Positions 37,842-47,366 of a stretch of 64,000 nt of DNA are shown here, piece by piece. Location: assembly GCF_001718695.1 (NCBI RefSeq), contig NZ_CP013422.1, positions 434,001-498,000 of the forward strand, read 5' to 3'. The notes below the pieces were generated by a model. It saw only the letters and a list, made by a program, of their open reading frames with translations. It was not told the origin of the DNA and searched no databases. Source of the DNA: Burkholderia ubonensis. GTDB lineage: Bacteria > Pseudomonadota > Gammaproteobacteria > Burkholderiales > Burkholderiaceae. The position numbers and the translations under genes are program-made. Each line of letters opens with the position of its first letter. Positions within the stretch are counted from its first letter, which is position 1.

Positions 37842-38555
37842 TTACGGCTTCGGCAGCTTCGCGACGTTGCGCGCGAGCAGTTCCTCGATATCGACGCCCT
37901 TGTCGGCCAGCAGCGTCGTGACGATGCCGGTCAGCTCGCCGAGCGTCTCCTGGACCGATTCGCGGATCGTGTCCACCACGACCTGGGTGCTGCGCTCGAT
38001 CTCGATGTTGACCTTGGCGCCGACGCCCTTCGCATCGAAGGTGGTCGCGCGGCGCGTTTCGGGAATCAGCCACACTTCGAACCAGCCTGCGGCGCGGTCG
38101 ACGTCGGCCACGGTCAGGCTGCAGCCGTTGATCGCGATATAGCCCTTCGCGAACACGTAGCGCTTGAACTCGGCCGGCACGCCGATGCGGATCATCCGGT
38201 TGTGTTCGGACGCCGCGATGTGCAGGACCGTGCCCGTGAAGTCGACGTGGCCGGACAGCGGATGCCCGCCGATTTCCGCGCCGTCCTTCGCGGCCCGCTC
38301 GACGTTCACGCGCGCGCCGGTCGCCAGCTCGGCCAGCGTGGTGATCCGCAGGCTCGGCAGCATCACGTCGAAGTCGATCAGCGTCGGCGAATGGATCGTC
38401 GTCACCGTCAGGCACACCCCGTCGACCGACACGCTGGCGCCGATCTCGATGTCGGCAGTGAAGCGCTCCGGGAATTCGATGCTGAACGTCCTCAGCTCGC
38501 CGTGGTCCTCGATGGCCTTGATGACGCCAACACCCTGAACAATGCCTGTAAACAT
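37842..38555 (-). CDS. ribE: Riboflavin synthase, alpha chain
   Basis: A 237-aa riboflavin synthase that dismutates 6,7-dimethyl-8-ribityllumazine to riboflavin. Two lumazine-binding repeats are visible: MFTGIVQGVGVIKAI with VDGVCLTVTTI, and then EIGGHPLSGHVDFTGTV with INGCSLTVADV. Both repeats keep the GHVD and CLTV/SLTV substrate residues. The protein is about 20-30 residues longer than the usual 200-215, because of a C-terminal extension (VQETLGELTGIVTTLLADKG). No other riboflavin gene is adjacent. It lies 137 bp after the ABC exporter on the same strand, with no RFN element visible in the gap. Confidence 0.92.
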   Translation of the reverse strand: MFTGIVQGVGVIKAIEDHGELRTFSIEFPERFTADIEIGASVSVDGVCLTVTTIHSPTLIDFDVMLPSLRITTLAELATGARVNVERAAKDGAEIGGHPLSGHVDFTGTVLHIAASEHNRMIRIGVPAEFKRYVFAKGYIAINGCSLTVADVDRAAGWFEVWLIPETRRATTFDAKGVGAKVNIEIERSTQVVVDTIRESVQETLGELTGIVTTLLADKGVDIEELLARNVAKLPKP

Positions 38556-38692
38556 GATCTGCCTTTCGTCGCGAATTGCCTGGTCCGTATGATAAGTGAT
38601 CGCGGGAACCCGCATCGCGAGCAGGGTCGGCGGCGCGGCCCGCGCGCGCGGACCGCCCCCGCGCCGTCGGGCCGCTGACCGGCCTGCCCGCG

Positions 38693-40555
38693 TTACACGG
38701 CCGCCCGGTGTTCCGGCGACTCGGCGCCGTCGCCGAGCGTGCGCGGCGGCGCATCGATCAGGCCCTTCGCCAGCTCCAGCGCCTGCCGCTCGAACAGCCG
38801 CCGGTAGAGGCCGCCGTCGATCCGGATCAGCGCGTCGTGGCTGCCTTCCTCGATCACCTTGCCGCGATCGAGCACGAGCAGCCGGTCGAGCGCGCGCACG
38901 GTCGACAGCCGGTGCGCGACGACGAGCGTCGTGCGGCCTTCCATCAGCCGCTCCATCGCCTGCTGGATCAGCACTTCGCTTTCGCTGTCGAGGCTCGACG
39001 TCGCTTCGTCGAGGATCAGGATCGGTGCATCCGCGAGGAACGCCCGCGCGATCGCGACGCGCTGCCGCTCGCCGCCCGACAGCTTGACCCCGCGCTCGCC
39101 GACCAGCGTGTCGTAGCCGTCCGGCAGCGCCGCGATGAAGTCGTGCGCGCTCGCCTGCCGCGCGGCGCGCTCGATGTCGGCGCGGCTCGCGCCGGGGCGC
39201 GCGTACGCGATGTTCTCCGCGAGCGTGCGGTGGAACAGCACCGGCTCCTGCTGGACGATCGCGATCTGGCTGCGCAGCGTATCCTGGCGAGCATCGGCGA
39301 TGTCCTGGCCGTCGATCGTGATGCGGCCGCCAGACACGTCGTACAGGCGCTGGATCAGCTTGATGAACGTCGTCTTGCCGGACCCGGAATGGCCGACCAG
39401 GCCGACCCGCTCGCCGGGCGCGATGCGCATCGAGAAGTCGTCGTACAGCGCGACCGGATGGCTGCCGTAGCGGAACGTCACGTGCTCGAAGCGGATCTCG
39501 CCGCGCGTGATCCGGATCGGCTGCGCGTCGGGCTTGTCGTCGATGCCGAGCGGCTGGCGCTCGAGCGCGACGAGTTCTTCCATGTCGTTCACCGAGCGCT
39601 GCAGGTTGCGGATGTGAAAGCCGATATCGCGCAGGTAGCCCTGCAGCATGAAGAACATCGTCAACGCGAACGCGATGTCGCCGACGCTCGCCGCGCCGCT
39701 GGCCCACAGCTTCAGCGCGACGCCGATCATCGCCGCCTGGATCGCGACGAGCATCGCGCCCTGCAGGCCGCCGTTGAAGGTGCCGCGCATCCACGAGCGC
39801 CGGGTGCGCTTCTGCCACTTGCCGATCACGCGCGACAGCCGCGCTTCCTCGCGCACTTCCGCGCCGAACGCCTTGACGACCGCGTTGCAGCTGACCGCGT
39901 CCGCGAGCGCGCCGCCCATGCGCGTATCCCACAGGTTGCCGAGCCGCGCGGCGGGCGCGACGAAGCCGAGCGACATCGCAACCGTCACGGCGATGTACAG
40001 CAGCGAGCCGAGACCGACCACGAGCCCCATCATCGGCCAGTGCGAGCCGAGCAGCGCGGTCGCGCCGACCAGGATCGTCAGCGACGGCAGCAGCGCGATC
40101 AGCAGCGTGTCGTTCAGCAGGTCGAGCGCCCACATCCCGCGCGTGATCTTGCGCACCGTCGAGCCGGCGAAGCTGTTCGCGTGCCAGTCGGTCGAGAAGC
40201 GCTGCACGCGCTGGAACGACGCGGTCGCGATCTCGCCCATCATCTTCAGCGTGAGCGCGATGATGTTCAGATAGACGCCTTGCCGCAGCAGCGTCGCGCC
40301 GATGCCGAGCGCGGCGAGCATGCCGAACGCCGACAGCGCCGCGTGCCAGGCGGCCGACCGGTCGGTGAGGCCGAGCGCCAGCGCATCGACGAGGCGGCCG
40401 GCGAACAGCGGGGTGAGCACGTCGGCGAGCGCCGCGAGCAGCGAGAACGCCACGACGGCGGCGATGCGCGCCGGTTGCCGGCGCCAGTAGTGCAACGTGA
40501 AGCCGAAGACGGCCTGGAACGCATGGCCGCCCGATTGGGTGGTTTTTCTGGTCAT
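38693..40555 (-). CDS. ABC exporter, fused permease and ATPase
   Basis: A 620-aa half-transporter (MsbA/MDR type) that works as a dimer in the inner membrane. The permease is about residues 1-330 with six hydrophobic segments (IAAVVAFSLLAALADVLTPLFAGRL is the first, quoted in part). The ATPase has Walker A GLVGHSGSGKTTF, Q-loop QQEPVLF, signature KLSGGERQRVAIARA, Walker B ILILDEATSSLD and H-loop VVAHRLSTV. The substrate cannot be told; lipids, peptides and drugs are all possible. A possible leader peptide gene with a strong ribosome site lies 155 bp upstream. Confidence 0.92.
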   Translation of the reverse strand: MTRKTTQSGGHAFQAVFGFTLHYWRRQPARIAAVVAFSLLAALADVLTPLFAGRLVDALALGLTDRSAAWHAALSAFGMLAALGIGATLLRQGVYLNIIALTLKMMGEIATASFQRVQRFSTDWHANSFAGSTVRKITRGMWALDLLNDTLLIALLPSLTILVGATALLGSHWPMMGLVVGLGSLLYIAVTVAMSLGFVAPAARLGNLWDTRMGGALADAVSCNAVVKAFGAEVREEARLSRVIGKWQKRTRRSWMRGTFNGGLQGAMLVAIQAAMIGVALKLWASGAASVGDIAFALTMFFMLQGYLRDIGFHIRNLQRSVNDMEELVALERQPLGIDDKPDAQPIRITRGEIRFEHVTFRYGSHPVALYDDFSMRIAPGERVGLVGHSGSGKTTFIKLIQRLYDVSGGRITIDGQDIADARQDTLRSQIAIVQQEPVLFHRTLAENIAYARPGASRADIERAARQASAHDFIAALPDGYDTLVGERGVKLSGGERQRVAIARAFLADAPILILDEATSSLDSESEVLIQQAMERLMEGRTTLVVAHRLSTVRALDRLLVLDRGKVIEEGSHDALIRIDGGLYRRLFERQALELAKGLIDAPPRTLGDGAESPEHRAAV

Positions 40556-41003
40556 GTGTCATTGCCCGGCGCATCGCGCGACGGGACTTTCCGGATCAGA
40601 GAACGTCGAAAACGCGACAGCCGGACCCGCGTGCGCGACGCGGATCGAAAGAGTGGGCTGTCGGGAACGTGCGCGGGCCTTCAGGCGCCGGCGCGGACGG
40701 CTGGCTGGATCAGCTGAGCCGTGAGACCACGTTCGGGAAGGCGGACTGCATTCGGAACATCAGCACCTCCCTGAAGTGAATGGTTGAAAAGGCGTCGAAA
40801 AGACGTGGGGCGATTCTATCAGCAGTCGCAAGGCGGCTGCAATGTCTGACGAATGCCGCGTAGCCGCGCCGATACGGGCGTCCGCATCGATTAAACTGCG
40901 TGGCTGCGCGCCGTGCGAAGGCCGGACGACGGCCCGGCGCGCGCCGGCCCAAGCGGCCGCCAAACGCAGATTCGCAGATTCACGAAACATTCCTGGGGAA
41001 ACG
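40556..41003. other. Divergent gap, ABC exporter / Dyp peroxidase
   Basis: A 448-bp gap. Apart from the possible leader peptide at 40710-40760, it should hold both promoters; the AT-richer stretch at 40790-40840 (GATTCTATCAGC) is a candidate. No repeat seen. Confidence 0.4.
40710..40760 (-). CDS. Possible 16-aa leader peptide upstream of the ABC exporter
   Basis: The minus strand carries GGGAGGTG five bases before ATG at 40760, followed by 16 codons (MFRMQSAFPNVVSRLS) and a stop at 40710. The ribosome site is one of the strongest in the window, yet no longer frame follows. It precedes the ABC exporter gene by 155 bp, so it could be a regulatory leader or a small expressed peptide. No function is recognised. 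Confidence 0.35.
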   Translation of the reverse strand: MFRMQSAFPNVVSRLS

Positions 41004-41885
41004 ATGAGCGACGTTCAGCAAGGCATTCTGGCTCCGATCGATGCGGCGGCCCGATACCTCACTTTCACGATTTCCAGCAAAGACAACGTCGCGGCGGCGC
41101 TTGCCGCGCTGCGCGAGGTCGTCGACGGGCGCGAGACGGTCGTCGGCTTCGGCCATTCGCTCGCGTCGGGCCTGGGCCGCTCGATCGCGGGCCTGACCGA
41201 GTTTCCGGCCTTCACGGTGCAGGACCGGCCGCTGCCGGCGACGCCGGCCGACGTGTGGGTCTGGCTGCGCTCCGACGATCGCGGCGAGATCACGCTGCGC
41301 GCGCGGGCGATCGAGCGGCTGCTCGCGCCTGCGTTCGCGCTGCAGGACGCGGTCGATGCATTCCGCTACGCGAACGATCGCGACCTGTCCGGCTATGAGG
41401 ACGGCACCGAGAACCCGACCGGCGACGACGCGCTTGCCGCGGCGATCGTGTCCGGGCAGGGCGCGGGGCTGGACGGCTCGAGCTTCGTCGCGGTCCAGCA
41501 GTGGCTGCACGACTTCGACCGGATGGAGCGCATTGCGTCCGACGACATGGACGACATCATCGGGCGCCGCCGCTCGGACAACGAGGAGCTCGACGACGCG
41601 CCGGAATTCGCGCACGTGAAGCGCACCGCGCAGGAGAGCTTCGAGCCGGAAGCGTTCATGCTGCGCCGCTCGGCGCCGTGGTCGGACGCGCGCCGCGCGG
41701 GGCTGTACTTCGTCGCGTTCGGCCATTCGTTCCGCGCGTTCGACGTGCAGATGCGCCGGATGAGCGGCGCGGACGACGGGATCGTCGACGGGCTGTTCCG
41801 CTTCACGCGCCCGCTGACCGGCGCGTATTTCTGGTGCCCGCCGATGAAGGGCGGCAAGCTGGACCTGTCCGCGCTCGGCCTGTAA
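41004..41885 (+). CDS. Dyp-type heme peroxidase
   Basis: A 293-aa dye-decolourising peroxidase, ferredoxin-like fold. The family signature GXXDG is present as GYEDGTENP (catalytic Asp), the proximal heme His is likely in FAHVKRT, and the distal Arg lies in EAFMLRRSAPW. The length is typical of the cytoplasmic YfeX-like (class P/B) enzymes, and no signal peptide is seen. ATG 41004 follows GGGGAAACG. A strong terminator sits 24 bp after the stop. No encapsulin gene is adjacent. Confidence 0.92.
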   Translation: MSDVQQGILAPIDAAARYLTFTISSKDNVAAALAALREVVDGRETVVGFGHSLASGLGRSIAGLTEFPAFTVQDRPLPATPADVWVWLRSDDRGEITLRARAIERLLAPAFALQDAVDAFRYANDRDLSGYEDGTENPTGDDALAAAIVSGQGAGLDGSSFVAVQQWLHDFDRMERIASDDMDDIIGRRRSDNEELDDAPEFAHVKRTAQESFEPEAFMLRRSAPWSDARRAGLYFVAFGHSFRAFDVQMRRMSGADDGIVDGLFRFTRPLTGAYFWCPPMKGGKLDLSALGL

Positions 41886-41909
41886 GCAGCGCGGTAGCAG
41901 CGGAGTGAA

Positions 41910-41948
41910 CGGGCGGGCCGCGCATCTTGCGCGGCCCGCCCGTTTCGT
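41910..41948 (+). terminator. Strong rho-independent terminator after Dyp peroxidase
   Basis: Perfect 14-bp stem CGGGCGGGCCGCGC / GCGCGGCCCGCCCG (41910-41923, 41929-41942), loop ATCTT, then TTTCGTT. Confidence 0.92.
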
Positions 41949-42051
41949 TGATGGCGCGAGTTCGCGTGGCGGGTGGTGCGGCGGTGGTTTGGCAGGGCGC
42001 GGCCGTGCGCTGCATGGCGCGGCATGATGGCGCAGCCCGGCCCGGCGCGCG

Positions 42052-42453
42052 TCAGCGCAGCGTGGTCTCGATGCGCGTGCCGCGCTTGATGAACAGCGTC
42101 ACCGGCGTCTTCTCGCTGATCTCGGCGAGGCGCTGCCGCTGCGCGTCGTCGAGCGGGCCGTCGACGGTCACGACGCGGCGCACGTACTGCAGCCCCTCGC
42201 GGTCGGCGTGCAGCTCGGCGCGCACGTCGATGCGCGCGGCCGGCCACGCCTTGCGCTGCAGGTACATCCGCAGCGTCGCGGCCGTGCATTGCGCGAGCCC
42301 GGCCAGCACCAGTTCGAACGGCGCCGGCCCCACGCCCTGGCCGCCTTCGCGCGGCGCCTCGTCGCCGGTCAGCGCATGCGAGCCGGCTTGCAACTGGACG
42401 ACGTAGTCAGGGGCGTCGGCGGCGAGCGTGGCGGCAGCGTGGATGAGCGACAT
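42052..42453 (-). CDS. OsmC-family protein
   Basis: A 133-aa OsmC/Ohr-fold protein of the YhfA-like type. Motifs are LAADAPDYVVQLQAGSHAL, GPAPFELVLAGLAQCTAATL (first cysteine, N-terminal to the helix) and EISEKTPVTLFIKRGTRI. In most OsmC/Ohr proteins the last segment starts with a second cysteine (CPV); here it is Thr (KTPV), so a two-cysteine peroxidase cycle is not possible. The ATG at 42453 gives the family start. It may be a single-cysteine hydroperoxide reductase or have lost that role. Confidence 0.88.
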   Translation of the reverse strand: MSLIHAAATLAADAPDYVVQLQAGSHALTGDEAPREGGQGVGPAPFELVLAGLAQCTAATLRMYLQRKAWPAARIDVRAELHADREGLQYVRRVVTVDGPLDDAQRQRLAEISEKTPVTLFIKRGTRIETTLR

Positions 42454-42606
42454 GGCGAGTCTCCAAAGATCGGGATGGGAACGGCCGCGACGCGGCGCGG
42501 CAAAGGGCTCGTCAGCATACCGTCTCAGCCGACATCGCGTGCGCAGCGTGCTGCGGGGAGAGCGGGTCGCGATCGCCGGGGGCGTCGAGTGCTGTGGGCG
42601 TATCGG

Positions 42607-42726
42607 GACATCGGAGACATCGGAGGCGTCGGAGGCGTCGAGCACATCGACCGCATCAGCGTATCAAGCACATCAACCGCGTCGAGCACACCGGACACAT
42701 CAAAAGCACTGACCGCGTCAACCGCC
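42607..42726. repeat. Degenerate 9-bp-period array, RYRTCRRNN-like
   Basis: About 13 degenerate units with ATC/GTC every 9 bp (one 8-bp slip near 42663) fill the gap between the LysR stop (42746) and the OsmC start. The rest of that 292-bp gap holds nothing clear. Confidence 0.7.
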
Positions 42727-42745
42727 CAAGCAGCGCCACGCAGCG

Positions 42746-43738
42746 CTACACAGCACCCCCCGCAATTTCCCGCACCAACCCCGCGACCCGCGCGCGCACC
42801 CACTGATGCGCCCGGTCGGTCTCGCGCGATTCATGCCAGTACGCGAGGATCGGAAACGGCTTGAGCCGCAGCGGCAGCGGCTGCACCGCGATCGGCAGCA
42901 TGGTCGCGATGCGCAGCGCATACGTGCGCGGCAGCGTCAGCAGCAGGTCGCCGGCCGCCGCGATCTGGCACGCGGCGAAGTAGTGCTGGCAAATCAGCTG
43001 GATGTGACGGAAGCGCCCGTCGTTGCCGAGCAGCACGTCGAGCGATTGCGGCTCTCCGAGCGACGACACGGCGACGTGCCGCGCCGTGAAGTAGCCGTTG
43101 CGCCGCAGCGGCCCGCGCATCAGCGGATGATCGTGCCGCATCGCGACGACGAGCGAGTCGTCGAGCAGATGCTCGGTCGCGATGCGCGGGCCGGTCTGCA
43201 CGCGGCGATCGACGACCAGATCGAGATTGCCCGACGCGAGTTCGCGTTCGATCTCCGACAGCGCGACGCGGCGGCTCACGAACCGCAGGCCCGGCGCGTC
43301 GCTCGCGAACGCCGCGACGATTTGCGGCAGCGCGATCGATTCGAGCACGTCGCGAATGCCGATCGCGATGCTCAGCTCGAGCGTCGCCGGATCGAACGCC
43401 GACGGATCGCGCGCCGCGCGCTGCAGGCCCGCGACGTGCAGTTGCACGTCGGCGATGACCGCGCGCGTGCGTTCGGTCGGCACGACGCGGTTGCCCTGCC
43501 GCACGAACAGCGGATCGTCGAAATGCGCGCGCAACCGGTTCAGCGCGTGCGTGACGGCCGGCTGCGTCAGGTGCAACGCACGCGCGGCCGCGCCGATCCC
43601 GCCATGCACGTAGACGGCGTCGAGCACGCGGAACAGGTTCAGGTCGAGACGATGATCGGCGGGCAAGGACGAGCTCGGCGAAGAGGGCGGTGCAGCGATT
43701 CTAAAGGATGCGGCGGCAACCCAAGCGCACCCGCGCAT
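42746..43738 (-). CDS. LysR-family transcriptional regulator
   Basis: LysR protein of the NodD/LeuO-like subgroup. HTH: DHRLDLNLFRVLDAVYVHGG, AAARALHLTQPAVTHALNRL. Effector domain from about RDPSAFDPATLELSIAIGIRD, and GDLLLTLPRTYAL. The conserved part begins at DHRLDL, so the true start is uncertain: ATG 43738 used here adds an unconserved basic/Ala/Ser tail of about 28 residues, whereas a TTG at 43666 would begin just before the HTH. It diverges from the GlxA-like regulator at 43974. Target unknown. Confidence 0.85.
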   Translation of the reverse strand: MRGCAWVAAASFRIAAPPSSPSSSLPADHRLDLNLFRVLDAVYVHGGIGAAARALHLTQPAVTHALNRLRAHFDDPLFVRQGNRVVPTERTRAVIADVQLHVAGLQRAARDPSAFDPATLELSIAIGIRDVLESIALPQIVAAFASDAPGLRFVSRRVALSEIERELASGNLDLVVDRRVQTGPRIATEHLLDDSLVVAMRHDHPLMRGPLRRNGYFTARHVAVSSLGEPQSLDVLLGNDGRFRHIQLICQHYFAACQIAAAGDLLLTLPRTYALRIATMLPIAVQPLPLRLKPFPILAYWHESRETDRAHQWVRARVAGLVREIAGGAV

Positions 43739-43973
43739 GCGCCGGCCGGCCCGGCGGCGCGCCGTTTGCCGCGCCGTCACGCGGCACAGCCTGTATCAAT
43801 CCGCCATCATGATGTCGCGGTCGGCCACCGGCGCGCGGGAATCGGATCGTTCGGCTACGATGCCGTCGCTTCATATTTCGAGATAGCCGTCCTGTCGCAC
43901 GCATCCACACCAAATATAAGCCTGACAGTTCGACGGTATCGGCAGAAGTCGAAACAGTCCGGGGGCCTTGCCA

Positions 43974-44984
43974 GTGCAAGCAGCAGATCAGCGGTGCGTA
44001 GTTGTCTATTTGAGTACGGGGTTTTCGTTGGCGCAGGCCGCGCGTCTCGGCGAGGCTTTCAATCTGGCGAATCGCCTGCAGCCGCTCGGCGCGGATTATG
44101 AGGTGAAGTACGTGTCCGAAAGCGGCGGGTTGCTGCAGTCGTCGTCCGGCGTGAGGATCGCCGCCGACGCATTCGACGACGAGCACGGCCGCAGCGCGTA
44201 TGCATTCCTGCATCTTCATGGCGAGCGCGTGACGATCAACTGGGACGCCGCCTTGCAGCAGCGCCTCGGCAACGTCCGTCGCCAGGCGCGCTGGATCGCC
44301 GACGCGGTCGATCTGCCGGGCCTCGCCGCGGCGCCGCCGCTCATGCACGCGGCGCGCGCGCAGGCGGCCGACGGCACGCGCCGGCCGGCCGCGACGATCG
44401 AGCCGCCGGCCGGCGCCGTCGACGTGTTCGCGGTCGTGCTCGACATGTTCCGCGCCGATCTCGGCGACGGCGCCGCGCAGCAGATTGCCGACAACTTCAT
44501 GCGTCCGGTCGAGCAACGCTATACGCAGTCGATGTGGGCGATCCGGGAACTGAGCGCCAGCCCGTCGATCCGGATGTCCGCGCAACGGCTGCGCACGCTC
44601 AGCGCGAACCGCATCTCGATCGCCGACGTCGCGCGCACGGCCGCGATGAGCGAGCGCAATTTCCTGCGGCGCTTCAAGAAGGAAGTCGGCGTGACGCCGA
44701 CGGAATTCGTCCTGCATGTGCGCCTCGAGCGTGCGTGTCACATGCTCGTTCATACGAGCCTGCCGGCCGACAAGGTCGCCCGGCGCATCGGGCTGGGCAG
44801 CGGCGAGCGCATGGCGAAGCTGTTTCGCCAGCGCCTGTCGATGTCGCCGACCGAATACCGCATCGCCGAGCGCGAGCGGCTGCTGATCGACGGCGCGCAG
44901 CAGCCCGAGGCGCGCGCCGAATCCCGGCCCGCGCAAGCGGCCGGCGACTGGGCCGGCCCGGCGGCGCACGCACACCTGCGGTAA
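43974..44984 (+). CDS. GlxA-like AraC-family regulator
   Basis: A 336-aa regulator with an N-terminal DJ-1/PfpI-like amidase-fold domain (about residues 10-180; CVVVYLSTGFSLAQAARLGEA, DYEVKYVSESGG) and a C-terminal AraC HTH (ISIADVARTAAMSERNFLRRF, DKVARRIGLGSGERMAKLF). The nucleophilic Cys of true DJ-1 amidases is not seen, so this is a sensor only. GTG 43974 with GGGGG eight bases upstream is the best start; a TTG at 43968 is possible. It diverges from a LysR gene. Target unknown. Confidence 0.85.
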   Translation: MQAADQRCVVVYLSTGFSLAQAARLGEAFNLANRLQPLGADYEVKYVSESGGLLQSSSGVRIAADAFDDEHGRSAYAFLHLHGERVTINWDAALQQRLGNVRRQARWIADAVDLPGLAAAPPLMHAARAQAADGTRRPAATIEPPAGAVDVFAVVLDMFRADLGDGAAQQIADNFMRPVEQRYTQSMWAIRELSASPSIRMSAQRLRTLSANRISIADVARTAAMSERNFLRRFKKEVGVTPTEFVLHVRLERACHMLVHTSLPADKVARRIGLGSGERMAKLFRQRLSMSPTEYRIAERERLLIDGAQQPEARAESRPAQAAGDWAGPAAHAHLR

Positions 44985-45005
44985 AAAGCGGGGGGTGACC
45001 GTAAA

Positions 45006-46355
45006 ATGGCCGGGTTGCCCATCCGATCGCCCGTGTCCATGCCCTTTTTTCCCACCACCGCCACCGCCCCGTTCTGCCCGTCGGAAGTGAAGGGCAGCAT
45101 CACGATCGACGCCCGCGCGTCGCGGCTGACGAAGCTCAGGCGCTTCTTCGGCCCCGGCCTGCTCGTCGCGATCGGCTACATGGACCCCGGCAACTGGGCC
45201 ACCGACATCCAGGCCGGCTCGCAGTTCGGCTATTCGCTGCTATGGGTCGTCGCGTTCTCCAGCCTCGCCGCGATCTTCCTGCAGATGCTCGCCGCGCGCC
45301 TTGGGCTCGTCGCCGGCAAGGATCTCGCGCAGGCCAGCTACGACCGCTACGGCCCGTTCGGCCGCGTCGTCCAGTGGGTGACCGCCGAGGTGTCGATCGT
45401 CGCGTGCGACATCGCCGAGGTGCTCGGCTGCGCGCTCGCGTTCAAGCTGCTGCTCGGCGTGCCGGTCGCGTGGGGGATCGTGCTGACCGCGCTCGACACG
45501 ATGATCGTGCTCGGCCTGCAGGGCAAGGGCTTCCGCCAGATCGAGGCGATCGTGCTCGGGCTGATCGGCACGATGGCGTTCTGCTTCGTCGCGCAGGTCA
45601 CGATGATGCCGCCCGACTGGCACGCGGTGTTCAACGGGCTCGTGCCCGGCGATCCGGGCCACGACCGCAAGGACGCGATCGTGCTCGCGCTCGGCATCGT
45701 CGGCGCGACGATCATGCCGCACAACCTGTACCTGCATTCGTCGGTCGTGCAGACGCGGCGCGTCGTCGGCGGCGCGCGCGGCACGATCCGCGACACGCTC
45801 GCGCTCGTGCGCATCGATACCTGCGTATCGCTGTTCGTCGCGATGCTCGTCAACGCGGCGATCCTGATTCTCGCGGGCGCGGCGTTCCACGCGACCGGCC
45901 GCACCGACGTCGCCGACATCGAGCAGGCGTACCGGCTCATCGCGCCGATCGTCGGCGGGGCGGCGGCGCTGCTGTTCGGCATCGCGCTGCTCGCGTCCGG
46001 GCAAAGCTCGACGCTCACGGGCACGATCGCGGGCCAGGTGATCATGGACGGCTTCCTGCACATGAAGATCCCGTGCTACCAGCGCCGGCTGATCACGCGC
46101 GGGCTCGCGCTGATTCCCGCGCTGATCGGCGTGCTGTGGCTCGGCGACGGCTCGGTCGGCCGGCTGCTCGTCTGGAGCCAGGTGCTGCTGAGCCTGCAGC
46201 TGCCGTTCGCGATGTGGCCGCTGATCCGCTCGGTCAGCGATCGCGCGGCGATGGGCGAGCACGCGATCGGGCGCGGAATGCAGGTGGCCGCGTGGGCGCT
46301 GTTCGCGGTCATCACCGGCACGAACCTGCTGCTGATCACGGGCGTCGCCGGGTGA
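45006..46355 (+). CDS. mntH: Nramp-family Mn2+/Fe2+ transporter
   Basis: A 449-aa Nramp divalent-metal/proton symporter with about 11 TM segments. Metal-site motifs are AIGYMDPGNWATDIQAGS (DPGN in TM1) and GATIMPHNLYLHSS (MPH in TM6), both intact, and the conserved LASGQSSTLTGTIAGQ follows. The ATG at 45006 has GGGGGTGA seven bases upstream. It begins only 21 bp after the GlxA-like regulator, so read-through is possible. No MntR box was identified. Confidence 0.94.
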   Translation: MAGLPIRSPVSMPFFPTTATAPFCPSEVKGSITIDARASRLTKLRRFFGPGLLVAIGYMDPGNWATDIQAGSQFGYSLLWVVAFSSLAAIFLQMLAARLGLVAGKDLAQASYDRYGPFGRVVQWVTAEVSIVACDIAEVLGCALAFKLLLGVPVAWGIVLTALDTMIVLGLQGKGFRQIEAIVLGLIGTMAFCFVAQVTMMPPDWHAVFNGLVPGDPGHDRKDAIVLALGIVGATIMPHNLYLHSSVVQTRRVVGGARGTIRDTLALVRIDTCVSLFVAMLVNAAILILAGAAFHATGRTDVADIEQAYRLIAPIVGGAAALLFGIALLASGQSSTLTGTIAGQVIMDGFLHMKIPCYQRRLITRGLALIPALIGVLWLGDGSVGRLLVWSQVLLSLQLPFAMWPLIRSVSDRAAMGEHAIGRGMQVAAWALFAVITGTNLLLITGVAG

Positions 46356-46536
46356 GCGCGGGCGGGGCGGCTGGGTGTGCGCTGCTTCGCCGGTCATGAA
46401 CGCGGCCCATGACTGGCCATAACGAATATTCATTTCATCGATCTGCGGCGTTCGCGTACGCCGGCCGTGCGTTTGCCGCCGGGCGCACGCTGCGCAGGGC
46501 TGCGGCGGCGCCGGATCATTTACGGGAGTCGGACAG

Positions 46537-47325
46537 ATGACTGTGGTTTCTTCACGCCTCGCAGGCAAGTGCGCGTACATTACCGGCGCGGCAGGCGGCC
46601 TCGGCCGCGCGATCGCGCGGCGCATGGTCGAGCAGGGCGCGCGGGTGTTCCTGACGGACGTCGCCGACGCCACGGTGCTCGACGCGTTCGCGCAGGAGCT
46701 CAACGCCGGGCATGCCGCGCCGGTCGCGTTCGCCGCGACGCAGGACGTGCGCGACGACGCGCGCTGGCAGGCGCTGCTCGCGCAGGCGAACGACGCGATG
46801 GGCGGCCTGTCGGTGCTCGTCAACAACGCGGGCGTCGGCTCGATCGGCGCGCTCGACCAGCTCGAGCTGAAGGAGTGGCGGCGCGTGATGGAGATCAACG
46901 TCGAGAGCATCGTGCTCGGCTGCAAGTACGCGCTGCCGTATCTGAGCGCGAGCCGGCCCGCGTCGATCATCAACATCTCGTCGGTCGCCGCGTTCAAGGT
47001 CGAGCCCGAATTCACCGCATACAACGCATCGAAGGCGGCGGTCGCGAGCCTCACGAAGTCGGTCGCGATCGATTGCGCGCGCAAGGAGCTCGACGTGCGC
47101 TGCAACTCGATCCATCCGGCGTTCATCCGCACGGGGATCGTCGAGCCGCTGTTCCGCCAGCTCGGCGAACGCGACGCGACGCGCCGGCTCGCGCGCGGCA
47201 TTCCGATGCGTCGGCTCGGTGAACCCGACGACGTCGCGCATGCGGCCGTGTATCTCGCGTCCGACGAGAGCCGCTTCGTGACGGCCGCCGAGCTCGTGAT
47301 CGACGGCGGCATGTGCGCGGTCTGA
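46537..47325 (+). CDS. Short-chain dehydrogenase/reductase
   Basis: A 262-aa classical SDR. Coenzyme motif: [15 protein letters not shown]. Structural [16 protein letters not shown]. Catalytic Ser in INISSVAAF, and Tyr-x3-Lys in YNASKAAV. The C-terminus has the family [29 protein letters not shown] stretch (quoted in part). It is probably co-transcribed with the MDR oxidoreductase 41 bp downstream. Substrate unknown. Confidence 0.92.
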   Translation: MTVVSSRLAGKCAYITGAAGGLGRAIARRMVEQGARVFLTDVADATVLDAFAQELNAGHAAPVAFAATQDVRDDARWQALLAQANDAMGGLSVLVNNAGVGSIGALDQLELKEWRRVMEINVESIVLGCKYALPYLSASRPASIINISSVAAFKVEPEFTAYNASKAAVASLTKSVAIDCARKELDVRCNSIHPAFIRTGIVEPLFRQLGERDATRRLARGIPMRRLGEPDDVAHAAVYLASDESRFVTAAELVIDGGMCAV

Positions 47326-47366
47326 CGCGCGCGATCCGAACCCAACACCAAAAGGAGGGGAACATC

